A DNA stretch of 64,000 nucleotides from Thamnaconus septentrionalis (GCA_009823395.1 CM020514.1:5425966-5489965); one strand, 5' to 3'. Positions 23,701 through 34,985 are shown, counted from the first letter of the stretch. Notes: generated from the sequence alone by a model not told the origin. Program-made: numbers and translations.

Positions 23701-24770
23701 CAAAATCCCATTTTTGTTCCTGTCTCTGCTCCGCAGTAGCGGCGATGTCTAATTGGAGACGGCGACTGTGAAGGGAACGGCTTAGCGGCGGCGAACGTCC
23801 GCGCGAGAGACGTTTAAGATATGTCAAATAAAAGCTGTGGAGACAATTTAGCCTCCGGAAAAAAAAAAAAAAAAAAAAGGGGGTTGGAAAGGAAGAAGGA
23901 AAAAGTAAAAAAAACAAAAAAACACAGCGGTAATTGTGGAAAGTGGGGCAGAACTCATTGAGCCTCAGAACTTGGAGTCGGCGATAGAAGGCTTCCAAAT
24001 GACTCGGTGTGGGTTTTTTTTTTTTTTCCTCGCTTTGCCTCGTGTGAAATTAACTCGCGGTGATAGTGTCATCCAATTACCCGAGAAGTTTACCAGCATT
24101 TATTTTTAATGAATTGGACTCATAATAAAGAAGCGGTGGCCGTCGGGGTGCTGGAACCTTTGGAGCTGACCATTGTGTGGCGACGTTGGCTCCACTGGGT
24201 TCCCCGAAGAGAAGCGAGCGCCTCTCCTAAATTCATTTACCATGGCTCCAAGAGGAGCCGCGGCTCGCTGTGCATTTTTAGCTTTTTCAACCCTCTGCGG
24301 GGGTTTTATCGCTGTGTTTGTCTTTTTGCCACGAACGGCCAGCCGCGTTTTTTTTTTTTATTTGCGTGTGTGGCCCCTCGAGGGACAGATAATCGTCCCC
24401 TCTGGTATCATACCAAGCGCAGCTGGAGCCAGTCACCGGATCATATTATTTTTTTTATTTATTTATTTTCTGCGCCTCCTCCCCTATTTTATTTATTTAT
24501 TTATTTTTTAAGCTCATCTCCCACTGGCAAAGACAGACGGTAAAGCGCGGGAACTGGCAGCTATTAGCCCCGAGTAGATATTATGTAAATGCCGAAATGA
24601 CACTTCGCATTAGCGGAGGGCCGGCCGCATTTACGCCGGTCAATTCGCCACTTACAGTGTAAGCGTTCGGAGAGGCAACCTTCGCAGGCGACTCGAGTGG
24701 AGGCAAGACGTGCCTCGCCAGCTCATTGTCCGTCCGGCCCCGAGGTGGAAGGAGGGACGAGGGACGGAGG
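23701..24770. promoter_or_regulatory. Candidate regulatory block
   Basis: CpG-containing complex DNA alternates with A-run (about 23860-23878), T-run (24014-24027) and TTTA-repeat patches (24449-24510). The segments 24030-24120 and 24550-24660 contain AATTAACTCGCGG, CATTTATTTTTAATGAATTG and ATTATGTAAATGCC words of the kind common in conserved enhancers. A frame starting at 24242 in good Kozak context looks signal-peptide-like, but it quickly runs into homopolymer and microsatellite sequence. Inference only. Confidence 0.25.
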
Positions 24771-24793
24771 GAGAGAGAGAGAGAGAGAGAGAG
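24771..24793. repeat. (GA)n microsatellite
   Basis: Eleven to twelve GA units in a purine-rich neighbourhood (24747-24793). Confidence 0.9.
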
Positions 24794-25701
24794 TGAAAAA
24801 TGTCAGGGAGAAACATCAAGACGGACGTCTGAGTCGTGAACACTCGTCTATTTCTGAGTGCCAAATGACCCTTTTAAAGGGCGAGGAACTATAGCTGGCC
24901 ATTTCCATCAAGAGCCATATTATGACACACATTAGCGTGATGATAAATATAACATGTAAAAGTCACTTACACTCCTGATTCCATGCGGCGGCTTGCTGAA
25001 GTTGTTTTTCCCGAGTGTTTGACCGATGAGTTAAGTTTCTCAGCGCTGGTGTCTCAACGTCCAAACGGAAATTAATGTTTTTTATCAGCTGAAGATTAGT
25101 CTGTCATCGTTTTTTTTTTTTTTTTCCATACACGTTTCAAATCAGAAATCTTAACGGGGCGAGAAGCTGTGAATGTAAACTCCTTTGATTCCGATTCAGC
25201 CCAAAACTGGACAATTTTTTAAAAGTCACCCATGAAAAAAATGATCTTCTTACATCCTCTGCTGACACACAAGAAGATATTAAAAAAAAAAAAAAAAAAT
25301 GTTTTGTTGAGTGCCCTGAAAAGGGATAAAGGTGAAGGCAAAGCAGCTTTATCCGCACATGCACGCAGAATTGTGCAACAAAATGGCAAGGTCAGAGCGG
25401 TGGGTTAATTGGTGGATTTAGCTTCCACTCTGAAGTTTTTTATTATTCACTTCAGGCGTGATTGTTTTCATGGCATTTGCAATGGTGTGAGCATCAGCCG
25501 ATGAGAGACAAATGCGCTTCAGCAAGAATGAAGCAAGTTCAGGCATTGCGCCACCGGGTCGCAAACTGCTGGCTCACATCACAGCTTTGTATTATAATAC
25601 GTCCACAGTTTGGTCTGAGACCAGCTACCAGGCACCGTCTAGGGTTAATAGCATCCACCAGGTTTGTCCTTCATCTTTCCTCTTCCTCATCCCCTCCACC
25701 A

Positions 25702-25704
<3 letters not shown>
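24794..25704. other. Non-coding stretch
   Basis: T-run at about 25110-25125 and A-run at about 25281-25300. Unique-looking otherwise; no gene. Confidence 0.5.

Positions 25705-25740
<36 letters not shown>
25705..25740. repeat. (CT)n microsatellite
   Basis: About 18 CT units with one GT interruption near 25733. Confidence 0.93.
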
Positions 25741-25931
25741 GTGCTCCTTGGTTGACCCCACAGAATCGTGGCAGTTGGGCAAAATCATTGCAGACAAAAG
25801 TGCAATGATGTGTGGCGGCTAAATGTGGCTGATCTCACCTCGGGTCACGGTCGACCGCCATTCAAATTCCTTTGGAAAGAAATCCGGCAACATGCTGAGG
25901 TCAAAAGTTGGCAGACCTGTTGTCAAAGTTT

Positions 25932-25969
25932 TGTGTGTGTGTGTGTGTGTGCGTGCGTGCGTGCGTGTG
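25932..25969. repeat. (GT)n / (GTGC)n compound microsatellite
   Basis: Nine to ten GT units followed by four GTGC-type units; alternating purine-pyrimidine throughout, a potential Z-DNA former. Confidence 0.93.
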
Positions 25970-26083
25970 ATGTTCTTTCAATCTTTGTTGTTTCCCACCT
26001 TTGTGATTTCACTAATTAGTTTCACCTGTCCCCACGCCCCCCCATGAGGTCCAGGCTGCTCCTGTTACCGCCTGCTGCGTCCA

Positions 26084-26110
26084 GGTGTGTGTGTGTGTGT
26101 GTGTGTGTGT
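26084..26110. repeat. (GT)n microsatellite
   Basis: Thirteen GT units, about 115 bp beyond the preceding GT tract. Confidence 0.93.
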
Positions 26111-27079
26111 TCAACCTTTTTTGTTATTTATGCTTTGTTGCATATTCTGCATCTGCACTGCCGAGTCAACCTCTTTGAACTGGAAACCTTGAATTTTAAA
26201 AGCCATTTGAAGTCCCACAAATGAGACGGGTCTCGGAAAAAAGCCCCCCGGGGTTTCCGCAGGGCCGGCCCTTCATTCTCTGGGGATCAGGAATCTGCTG
26301 CGTGAAGGCGTCACACTCTTTTGATTCTCATGCACCTGCCGTGCAGATGAAAATGTACGCCGGCGATGTAGAAAAACCAAAAAAACAAAAAACAATGTCC
26401 TTTGTTCCAGTTGAGACGGGCTGCAACAAATTTCATTTTTACGGCTTGGATTTTACAGTGAGTCACTCCGCGGGCAAACAAGTTTTCGTGCAGCTCACAG
26501 CTTTGAATTATGATTGAGCGAAAGCACATCATCACGAAGTCAATGCTAATAAAATTCCTGCTCAACCAACCTTGGACTGCAGCAAAGGTTTCGTGCACAT
26601 CCGTCTTGCTGAGCTCCCAACTGGTGCACTTTCGGTCTTTCACAAAATGAATGAACCAATTAGCGTCCCTTTTGTTTTGACCTGGAATACGAGTCATGTG
26701 TGAGAATCAGTTTATTTTAATGGATGTGCGTTCACCCTTGTCACAGTGGGGGGGCGCTATGCCTCCCACCGCTATCGTACCTACTTCTGGTCGAAGTTGG
26801 AAACAGATCACATGTCGTGTGGCGATGCATTCTTTGTCTTCATTATTCCACTAATGAAATGCGTGCATTTTGATGTCCTACGGCAAGACAGCATCAGTCC
26901 CGGAGAGCGCTAACGACATGACAAGGCTGTGCACGGCTTGCGAAGGCGTCATGGGAGGCTGGAACACAACAACATCAATCAGGGACTATATAGATCGCTG
27001 CATAAAGTGGTCTAATTTCAAGTCGATTTTTGCGATTCTCTTAGAAAAATTCTGAAATGGGACTAACACATTGTGAAAG
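26111..27079. other. Non-coding stretch
   Basis: A 98-codon plus frame (26221-26517) and an overlapping 128-codon minus frame (26311-26697) show no recognised domain. No gene supported. Confidence 0.45.
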
Positions 27080-27125
27080 CATGCATACATACATACATGT
27101 ATGCATGCATACATACATGCATACA
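27080..27125. repeat. (CATA)n microsatellite with internal inversion
   Basis: CATA units interrupted by GTATGCATGC, giving partial dyad symmetry. Confidence 0.88.
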
Positions 27126-28889
27126 GACAAAGAAGAAATAGAGGAAACAACTCAGAGTCTATGTGCAGCTAAAGAGCTTAGCATGGATGCTCCAGGTTTG
27201 GCAGATTAATCTGAGGTATGTAGATGGCATTTTCCCATTAAAGGCCGAACAAAACAGCATTGAGACCTCTCTCTGCGGACGTGTTTTCACTTTACTCCCA
27301 ACCTGGCTTGGCAGGTTTTTGGGCAGTGATCTGCAGCTAATTTTGCGCCTCGTGACAGGAGGGTTTGCATGGAAGGTTTTTCCTCCGTGGGAGCGATGTG
27401 TTCCGCTTTGTTCTGTGGCGTTTTGTCGCGTGGCTTTGGTGAGAGTTCACTTTAAAGTGGCAACTCATTGCGGCTTGCATTGATTTTTGCACGGCGGCAG
27501 GCCCCAAGGATCCCTAGAGTTGAGTTCAGGTTTATTTTACTCTCACTTTCCCACCCCCGACATTATGTTGGCTCTTTTTCAAATGGACACAAAGTAAAAC
27601 TGAAAGGGTTTCTGAAAATTTCCTTTAATCTTGACACTTTAATCAACAGCAACTGGAGAATAAAAAATAGAATTTATGCTAATAACAAAGCTTAAACTAT
27701 GAGCGTTTCGTAGCCATTAAACACTCGCAGTCGCAGGAAAATACAACAAACTGTAGATGAACCTGCAAAGTCTGCAAACAAACCCCAGTGGCTTTAATGT
27801 CCTGGCAGAGATGCAGAACTTGTTTACAGATTCGGCAGGCAGGTGGGAAGGACAGAAGGGAAGAAGAAAGATGGCAAAGAAGAAAAGCTTTATTAGTCTT
27901 CTCGTAAAAATTCAGGGGATCTGTAATATCCAGCGGCACATTTTTGGGCCAAGGGACACTTTCCCATTTAATTGCGTGCTAGATGAAATGTCAAAGGGTC
28001 ACCTGGATGATTTAGAATACTGGTAATCCGTGGGGAAATCTCAATATCCATACATAAATTCATGGCAGTCTGGCAACGTGGTCTGGCGTAGGAGCCGGGC
28101 GCTGGCAGAGCGCTGGCAGGACGAGAACTTCTGCACAAACAAAGAAACAACAAAAATGTGGCGCCCTCTATTGTAACGGTGGGAAAAAAAAAGCAACAAT
28201 AAAGAGTTAGCGGGTTGGATCAAAATGTCCCTCAATCCTGCTTTTATTGATGCTGCTGACAGTCGGAGACTAGTTTGGTGGAGGAAGCGCAGAGATGACA
28301 GTGAGCTGCGAGGCCCAACGTGGCTTTGAAGCGAAAAGGTCAAGCCGTGATCGCCAGACGACTCATTGAGGCCAACAGGGGTGAGGGACCTCAGTTTCCC
28401 CGCCGCTGAAGCTGAGGAGAGCGAAGAGGTGAGCCGGGCAAGACGCACCCGGGGGGGGACGCGACAGCAAGGGGACTTTTTCCTTTCTCGGAAAAAGAAG
28501 AGAAAAAAAAATAAAATAAATAGATGAACGGAAGGTGTCGCAAAAACAACAAAATTCAGCGGAATCTGATGGTGTCACATATCTGACTCTCTAAGCTGGC
28601 ATTAGCATAATCACAGCGAGAACTGCGTAAACAACAACGGCAAGGAAAAAAAAAAAAAAAACAGAAACGCAATCAGGCAGGTAAAAGACGAGCGCGGCTC
28701 GCTGTCTCGCAAAACTGCCTCCGGTTATTTATGATTTTACACGGCTCAGGATCACGTAAACGATTGCCGAGCTCTTTGTGTTTTGTTTGGCTGGCTGTGC
28801 AAACGCTCACCGGAGGCTATTATTTAATTCAGCCGCTCTCGCAGATTGAGCAAGGTGTTCCGTTGCATAAACTTGACGCGTTGCACTTT
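27126..28889. other. Non-coding stretch
   Basis: Unique-looking DNA with A-runs near 28182 and 28646-28662. Frames of up to 135 codons are present on both strands but show no family. The segment 28700-28870 is CpG-containing and complex, a weak regulatory candidate. Confidence 0.45.
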
Positions 28890-28927
28890 GGGGTGGGGTG
28901 GGGGAGTGGGGTGGGGGGGGGGGGGGG
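28890..28927 (+). repeat. G-quadruplex-prone G tract
   Basis: Five G runs of four or more (28890-28893, 28895-28898, 28900-28904, 28908-28911, 28913-28927) separated by one to three bases, fitting the standard G4 pattern on the plus strand. Confidence 0.85.
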
Positions 28928-29144
28928 TCATTTGTCTTTTGTTTCTTAATCTTGGGCTTTCATTTTCCAGATGGGCCGCTGGGGTTTGAACTCCGAAACT
29001 CCAGCTTTTCCACCGGAGGTAGGCGGCATTCTGTTTATCAGTCTCTATCTTTCTTGGATTCGTTGGCCAATTAGCTTCTTTTACAGATGCGAAGCGCGTG
29101 TCTGAGAGAGGTTGGGATGCGACAGAAGAAGAAAATGACTGCTT

Positions 29145-29230
29145 CCGTCTGATCCAACATGAAGAAGAAGAAGACCAGGAAGAGGCCACTGCAAGTAATA
29201 AACAACAGGTGTGGTGACTGTCAGTAATCC
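29145..29230 (+). repeat. Direct repeat unit 1
   Basis: Contains CCGTCTGAT, GAAGAAGAAGAAGACCAGG and AGTAATAAACAACAGG in order; a diverged second copy follows at 29491-29573 with the same order of words. The two units bracket a hAT-like fragment. Confidence 0.65.
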
Positions 29231-29239
29231 GTTCATTCT

Positions 29240-29485
29240 GTCACAACTTTTCATTTTGGCAAAATGTTCAACAAATGTATTGTTTCATTAATGGCAAAAC
29301 AAAAACATTTTCACTTTGCTTCAGTACATTAATTTTACTTTACAAAAGAGTTTAATCTTACTCGAGTATCCGTACTTTTACTTTAGATACAGGATGTGAC
29401 CGCTTTTGCCTCACCTTTATTCAAGTTACTCACAAGCTCCGCCCACTCCCAGTTGCCACTGATTCATGCCGTGAAAACCACTTGA
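29240..29485 (+). mobile_element. hAT-like element fragment, copy A
   Basis: Aligns by eye with 32289-32690: TCTGTCACAACTTTTCATTT, GCAAAATGTTCAACAAATGT, a TTTACTT-rich centre, then CCCAGTTGCCACTGATTCAT and GCCGTGAAAACCACT. The family has the ACTTTTACTT-rich interior of fish elements whose ends read CAGWGGTGGG; that end is missing here. Non-coding and non-autonomous. Confidence 0.6.
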
Positions 29486-29490
29486 CCGTG

Positions 29491-29573
29491 CTCCGCTCTG
29501 ATTGAGCATAAAGAAGAAGAAGACGACCAGGGAGAAGCTGCTACGAGTAGTAAACGACAGACTGGCGGTAATC
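29491..29573 (+). repeat. Direct repeat unit 2
   Basis: Second copy of the 29145-29230 unit: CCGCTCTGATTGAGCATAAA, GAAGAAGAAGACGACCAGG, AGTAGTAAACGACAG. Roughly 345 bp separates the starts of the two units. Confidence 0.65.
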
Positions 29574-29824
29574 GGATTAAATGCTGACGCGTTTAAGTTC
29601 GTGTCATGAGAGCTGCCGTGAATTCGATCGAAATTTCAATTGTAGCCGTGTTACTGTGTTAATTTTTTTTATCTGATCAGAGTCCACACAGATGGCCCGT
29701 CAGATTGTAGGCAGTGGGCGGGGCTTCATGCCTGTGTTTTAATAAGATGGAAAATATGGACAAAAACAAATCACATTGTGAAAACATACGGGTCGGTGTT
29801 CAGCTCCAGTAGAGCACAATGACT

Positions 29825-29880
29825 TTCTTCTTCTTCTTCTTCTTCTTCTTCTTCTTCTTCTTCTTCTTCTTCTTCTTCTT
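29825..29880. repeat. (TTC)n microsatellite
   Basis: About 18 pure TTC units; accounts for poly-Phe, poly-Lys and poly-Arg frames in this area. Confidence 0.95.
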
Positions 29881-30023
29881 CCTGCTGAGGTCCTCGAGGG
29901 GAACTGCAGCGACTGAACTGATCGAATGCTTTGCGACGCATCGATCAACTGCAAATGGATATGAAATAAAAGTTTGCCCGTTTAGGCCCAGAGAATTCAT
30001 CAGGATGGAAGGAATACCACGGC

Positions 30024-30024
<1 letters not shown>

Positions 30025-30073
<49 letters not shown>
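30025..30073. repeat. (GT)n microsatellite
   Basis: About 24 GT units, the longest GT tract in the window; a smaller GT run follows at 30143-30158. Confidence 0.95.
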
Positions 30074-30074
<1 letters not shown>

Positions 30075-30561
30075 CCTAAAATCAGCAGGTGGATAATTGA
30101 AGCTCTCTGCTGAATCCTAATGCGTAGATCAGCGGTGGCAGTAGTGTGTGTGTGTGTGCAGGGGTGTGGAGGCGATGGAGCCTGAGCCCCAGTAGGTCCG
30201 TGACAAAAAGGATCAAAAGGACATTTTATAGAGCAGCAGCAAACAACCGATCAGTTCATGAAACGTGAGGAAGGAAAAAAAAAAACACCCGCGCGAAACC
30301 GCCGGACGCGATCTGTCGTTTGTGAAGTGGGCGGAGCTCCAAGCAGGTCAGGCGCACAGACGTGCGACGTCTTCTCAGATGAGCTGAGTCACCCTCACGG
30401 CGCCACAACAGAAGTTGCGCTCTCGAGGCCCGTTTTTGTTTCAATCAGGGCTCCATTAAGAAAAAGGTCTCACTTAATGTCAGACGTAACCAGATGCACT
30501 CCTGACACACTCCTGAAAAATCAATTAACAGGGTCATTTATAATTTAAAAGCATTGACCTG
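30074..30561. other. Non-coding stretch
   Basis: Unique-looking DNA with an A-run at 30277-30286. The last 100 bp (30460-30560) contain TTAATGTC, CAATTAACAGG and CATTTATAATTTAAAAG words of regulatory character. No gene. Confidence 0.45.
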
Positions 30562-30598
30562 CAGCGGCGGCGGCGGCGGAGGCAGCGACGGCGGCGGC
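30562..30598 (+). repeat. (CGG)n-rich tract
   Basis: CGG units in two blocks, GCGGCGGCGGCGGCGGAGG and CGACGGCGGCGGC. CpG-rich trinucleotide runs are uncommon outside promoters and first exons. Confidence 0.85.
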
Positions 30599-30975
30599 TT
30601 TGTTAGGCGCTCAAAGGCTCCTGTTGCTTGGAGAGGCTCGGCGCCGAGGCACAATAGCCAGGGGTCGGCGGGGGGAAGGAGCTTTGCGAACTGAAGAAAA
30701 ACAGAAAAAATAACAAAAAAACTAAAATAAAATAGAACAGAAAAGCCGTGAGGACTCTTAAGAGTTCCAGTGACGAGAGAATCGTGTTACGCAAAGAGGT
30801 GACGGATCTAAGAAGAGTTTGAAATGTACGACAAGTCAGGCAGAAAAAAGTGGAAATACTCAGGGGTTTTTTTTCCCCCAGGGAGCGACAGAAGCGTTTT
30901 TCATGGATGTGTACATGGCAGAGCTGTGATTGGCTGGATGCTCCTGTCGATCTCCCATACATTACTTCTACCTGT
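30599..30975. other. Non-coding stretch after CGG tract
   Basis: GC-rich to about 30680 then A-rich. A 119-codon minus frame crosses it but shows no family. No gene supported. Confidence 0.45.
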
Positions 30976-31465
30976 AAGGTCCTGTGTCGTGTCTTTCCAT
31001 TTCCTGTTTTACTTTGAAATCTGTTTTGCTGTTCTTAATGTCTTCAATTTTGCTTCCTGTGACCTAATTTGTTTCACCTGTTGATGATTCCTGATGAGTT
31101 CCACCTGTGCCTCGTTAGCAGCCCTGCCCTTGATTGCTCTCACCTGTGTTCCTCGGCCCTTGCGTATTAATAGACATTGTCCACCTTTGCCTGTGTTTGG
31201 CTGTTGTTTCTTCTCGTCTGCCTCGTCCCTTTCATCTCGGCCGTCTGTATCTTTGTCTTAAAGTCAGTTTCTGTTTTGTTTTTTTTTCACTACGAATCTC
31301 CCATTTTGTCTCCATTGAAGATACCTTTCGGTAAGTTTGGTCAATTATTTTGAAAATAATTTCTCTTCTCCACACCCAGAGCTGTCTGCATTAGGGTCCT
31401 GCCCACACTGCCCCCCGTGTGTGCATTGCATATTAGTGGCATGTATTTTTCAAACTAATTGTAAC
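30976..31465 (+). mobile_element. LTR-like dispersed repeat, copy 2
   Basis: Aligns by eye with 34490-34985. Shared words in order are CACCTGTGYCTCGTT, CTGCCCTTGATTG, TCTCACCTGTGTTCCT, CGTATKAATAG, TCTTCTCGTCTGCC, TTCTCCACACCC and GGTCCTGCCCACACTGCCCC. The structure (pyrimidine-rich, TATA-like word, terminal GTCCTGCC box) suggests a solo LTR. Similarity continues past the expected TG..CA end into GCATGTATTTTTC, so the boundary is uncertain. No coding region. Confidence 0.55.
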
Positions 31466-31469
31466 GTCT

Positions 31470-31750
31470 GTAGGGCATTGTGTCAAAATAGTCCTTGGTC
31501 TCCCTTTGTCTTTGTTGGATCATTGTTTGTTGCTTGTTGTTTTTGGCGGTTCAGGTTTTCAGGTCTGTTTTCTTAGGTTTCTTGTCCTGCTCTGTCTGGT
31601 TACCTTTTGTCTCCAATGTTTTGTTTTGGATAATGTTTTAGCATTGAGGACACTTCTTGTTAGTTTTGTTTATATATATTTTTTAAAATAAATAGCTTTT
31701 TTTTTTTTCTTTGCTGCATTTTGGCTCCTGCCTCCTCCAACGCCGTTACA
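31470..31750 (+). mobile_element. LTR-like dispersed repeat, partial copy 3
   Basis: Begins inside the family at AATAGTCCTTGGTCTCCC (compare AATAGTCCTGGTCTCCC in copy 1), continues through pyrimidine-rich sequence to an AAATAAATAG polyadenylation-like word (about 31686), and ends in GGCTCCTGCCTCCTCCAACG then CGTTACA at 31743-31749. This downstream half is what an R/U5-like region would hold. Confidence 0.5.
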
Positions 31751-32288
31751 CCACTATTGCAGGGTCGCAGCAACAGGTCGCCTCGCGAAGCCGGAGCGCT
31801 TTCAGATATTTCGTCGAGTTGACGGCTGCACGCCGCAATAGCGCGAGTGAGACTGTGGAACGACGAGAGCCGTGGAGATCCTCCTAGCCTCCCGCCTCGG
31901 CGCCGCTAACCTCTGCCCCTCCTGTCTTCTGATCTTTGCATCACGGAACGCTTGCGGCGCCCTGGCGTTCTCGCATGCCGCTCCAACGTGATTAATTTAT
32001 AGATTTCACGGCGGCTTGAGGCCCGAGATGGAATTGCGGTTTGACCCTAATGGGTGTTAAATGGTTTGATGCCTCCAGGTGCATGTCGACCGTGGGAGTC
32101 TTAAAAAAAAAAGGGGGGGGCTGGAAACCAATGCGGGTGGCTGGGCCAAATTAAATGATAAGGCCGTTGCGTGCGTTGGCTACATAAAACGTATTGGATC
32201 ATCTCAAAAGCAGTATAATCAACATTGCACTTTGCTTTTGTAGTCTATTTTTCACCTCAGTCTTCAGTGGAGGGACATTAGTTCTATA
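31751..32288. other. Unique CpG-containing stretch
   Basis: From 31770 to about 32060 the DNA is CpG-containing and complex (GGTCGCAGCAACAGGTCGCC, CGCCGCTAACC). An A/G-run lies at 32103-32119. No open frame of note. Possible regulatory sequence, untested. Confidence 0.35.
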
Positions 32289-32690
32289 TCAGTGGTGGGA
32301 AAGTAACAAAGTGCGAAAGCTTTGATACTGCACCTAAAACCTCTGGTCAGTTCAGTCCAGATTATCCTGTCACAACTTTTTTTCATTTTTGCAAAATTAT
32401 CAGCACATGTAATATTTTATTAATAGTAACATTTTTACTTTCAGAGCCTGTACTTTCTTATTTTTTACTTTTGCAAAGGAGTTGAATCAGTTATTTTGTT
32501 CTGTCATCAGCTTTTTTTTTTTTTACGCAAGTTTCCATACTTTTTCTAAAGTATAGAATACGAAGACTTTTGCCAACTCTTGTGTGAAGCTGACTTCTTT
32601 TGACTGACTGGTGAGTTACTCACCAAAGGAAGTTCCACAAACTCTGCCCAGACACCCCCAGTCGCCACCTATTCATGCCGTGAAAACCAC
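32289..32690 (+). mobile_element. hAT-like element, copy B
   Basis: Starts with ATCAGTGGTGGGAAAGTAAC, the expected outer end of this family (compare CAGAGGTGGCGGAAGTA at 52947), and continues through TCTGTCACAAC-like, TTTACTTTTGCAAAGGAG and ATACTTTTTCTAAAGTAT words to GCCACCTATTCATGCCGTG and AAAACCACT shared with 29485. No transposase frame: a non-autonomous, decayed copy. Superfamily inferred from the end. Confidence 0.6.
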
Positions 32691-34489
32691 TGATTTGAAA
32701 CGAGGAAATGATACATTTTCAATGTTAAGAAAGAGTGAAAAACCAACATTTCTCAATTGAGTGGCTCCGCTGAGCAGCGGAGCGATTTATTTGTTCACCG
32801 CTCAGCCTCATAGCAGGGAGAGAACGGGGGAGTTGAGCTGCAACAAGAAACCAGAGTTCTTGCTTCTCCAAGAGGCTAATGGAGCCATTAACTTGATATA
32901 TTTATACAAATAGAGTTTGAATAGCAGCCCCAAAATGCATCAGGGCTGGGCTAATTATGACTCACCACACAATAAAAGTAATCTAAACAATCTATAAAGC
33001 ATTACAGATTTTGAGAAAAAGAGTATATTAAAGTATATTTAGCGATCTGCCTGTACCCTCCTGCTAATTAGCTAGGTGTTAGCTTGTTGGTAGAACTGAT
33101 GCTTTCTTGGATAATTCACGTTTGGAAGGAGACAAAATCAAGCGGACATACAAACAGAGCCTTGAAGTTGACAGTGGTCTCTCTTTGTTTATTAAATTAT
33201 TGTCTTAATTTACCTTTTTGACAATAATTAACGCTAAAATACCAACGCAATTACATAAATGACATGTTTCCATTAGCATGCAGGCACTACAAGATGGCAA
33301 CCAACTGTTGAATTACAAGGGTCTGCAATGAAGTACAGTGAATGGGTTTAATTTTTTCACCATGGAAACGCCTCCTATTGACTGCAGAGGTAACTGGTTG
33401 CATAACTGCAAAATGGTATAACGACGGTGCTTTTCTTTTAGTTCCTTTCTTCTTATTTACTGGCATATTGAGTAAAAACTATTTTGGCCCCTTCACCTCC
33501 GTGCCTCAGTCTCACAACCACCAGCAGCCCGGACGACTTTTCACTTGTATGAATCTGCTTGTGGGCCCGACCTGACATAATTCATAGGTTATGGAGTTGG
33601 ATTGTTTAACCTTTTATTCCAAACCAAATGGAACCCATCCGCAGCCACGGCAGCCTGGCATTCTTCTTGGTTTCATTTTTTTTTCTCTCTCTCTCTCTTT
33701 CCCCCCCAAGATTTCGGAGGCGCAGCTGCAGGGATTTGCTCTCATTCAGCCACAAGGGTATTAGAGAGGTCTGGCGCTGGTGTTGGGTGATAAGGCCCGG
33801 GCGTCAATGGGCTTTAGATCAAGGCTCTTCAAGGCCATTTAAGTTCTTCGGCACTGGAATTCGGAAAGCCATTCACCGCCCGGCAACCCCCCTCCACACC
33901 ACTCCTCCTCTTTTGCGTACTGACAAATGAAAACGGCGAAGGTTCGACCCTGAACCTTCGCTGCAAAGTCAGCCTGCATCCTGTTCTCTAAAATATTAAA
34001 CAGCACATTCAAGGGAGGGAGCATTAAAATATGAGGTTGGGCAAGAGCGGGGGAAGCCCAACCCTCAAAATAGTGCTTTGATTCCAAAGACAGCAAGAGC
34101 CCACGTGGTGGTGGCTAGTGTCGCCCAGCATATCCTTCCAAATCTATATACACATCTGTTATTTAAAGCGTTATGAAGTGATTTTTCTTATTTTTTCACA
34201 GGCTTGAGAGTGCAGCTGAGCACAGCATATAAATCAAAATAAATAGGCTTTGCTTTCTTCTATGTGACGATCAAGTGAACAAGCTGGACACGCTGACGTT
34301 AGCTGGTTGAAACCCAGAACCCGAAGTCTTCTGTTACCAAAACACCATGTCGTGTTTCCAAGGGGACCATGATCAGCGACGTACCTGCCCCTGGTGTAAA
34401 ACTTTCTGTTTAGTAGCATTCATTCCAAGTCAAAGCTAAATCACTTTGGAATTTGGCATCATGATCTGGTTTTGTGCTTCCGGTTTTAT
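32691..34489. other. Non-coding stretch with one enhancer-like block
   Basis: The segment 32860-33010 is a repeat-free block with CTAATTA (32951-32957) directly followed by an AP-1-type TGACTCA (32958-32964), plus TAATGG, CATTAACTTG and TAATCTAAACAATC words; it is the likeliest conserved element here. A CT run lies at 33685-33700. Frames (up to 100 codons at 33628-33930) show no family. Confidence 0.35.
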
Positions 34490-34985
34490 TTTGAAAGTCT
34501 CATCTGTCCTTCTATTTTTTTTGTACTTTACTTCAACTTTTACCAAAGAAAGGCGGGAAAAAGAAAGTTTTTTTTGTTGCCTCGTTATTTTCACCTGTGT
34601 CTCGTTGTCAGTGCTGCCCTTGATTGTTCTCACCTGTGTTCCTTGCCCCTCGCGTATGAATAGTCCTTGTTGTCTCCCTTAGTCTGTGTTTAGTTTCTGC
34701 TCGGTTGTCTTATGTTTCATCATGGCTGTTTCTTCTCGTCTGCCTTGTCTCTTTCATCTTGGTGGTCTGTATCTTCATCCAAGTCTGAAAGTCAGTTTCT
34801 TTTTTTTTTTTTAATACGAGTCTTTGTGAATTATTTAGGATAAATAATTTAGGATCTTCTCCACACCCGGAGTTGTCTGCCATTGGGGTCCTGCCCACAC
34901 TGCCCCCTGTGACATTTGGCGTGCGTTGCATGCTATTCGCATGTATTTTTCGAAGTAATCGTAATGGCAGCAGTGGCAGCTGCTG
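34490..34985 (+). mobile_element. LTR-like dispersed repeat, copy 4
   Basis: Best-preserved partner of 30976-31465, with the same word order: CACCTGTGTCTCGTTGTCAG, CTGCCCTTGATTGTTCTCAC, GCGTATGAATAGTCC, GTCTGTATCTTC, GGGGTCCTGCCCACACTG, then CCTGTGACA at about 34907-34915, a plausible terminal CA. A T-run at 34800-34813 interrupts it. No coding sequence. Confidence 0.55.

Noticed and set aside
24242..24511. Frame starting MAPRGAAARCAFLAF, Kozak-like and signal-peptide-like
   Set aside because: It runs into homopolymer Phe and TTTA-repeat sequence, has no homologous domain or splice site, and overlaps another open frame.
27190..27250. Peptide RYVDGIF resembling the YxDD box of a reverse transcriptase
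   Set aside because: The second Asp is replaced by Gly and no other RT motifs surround it.
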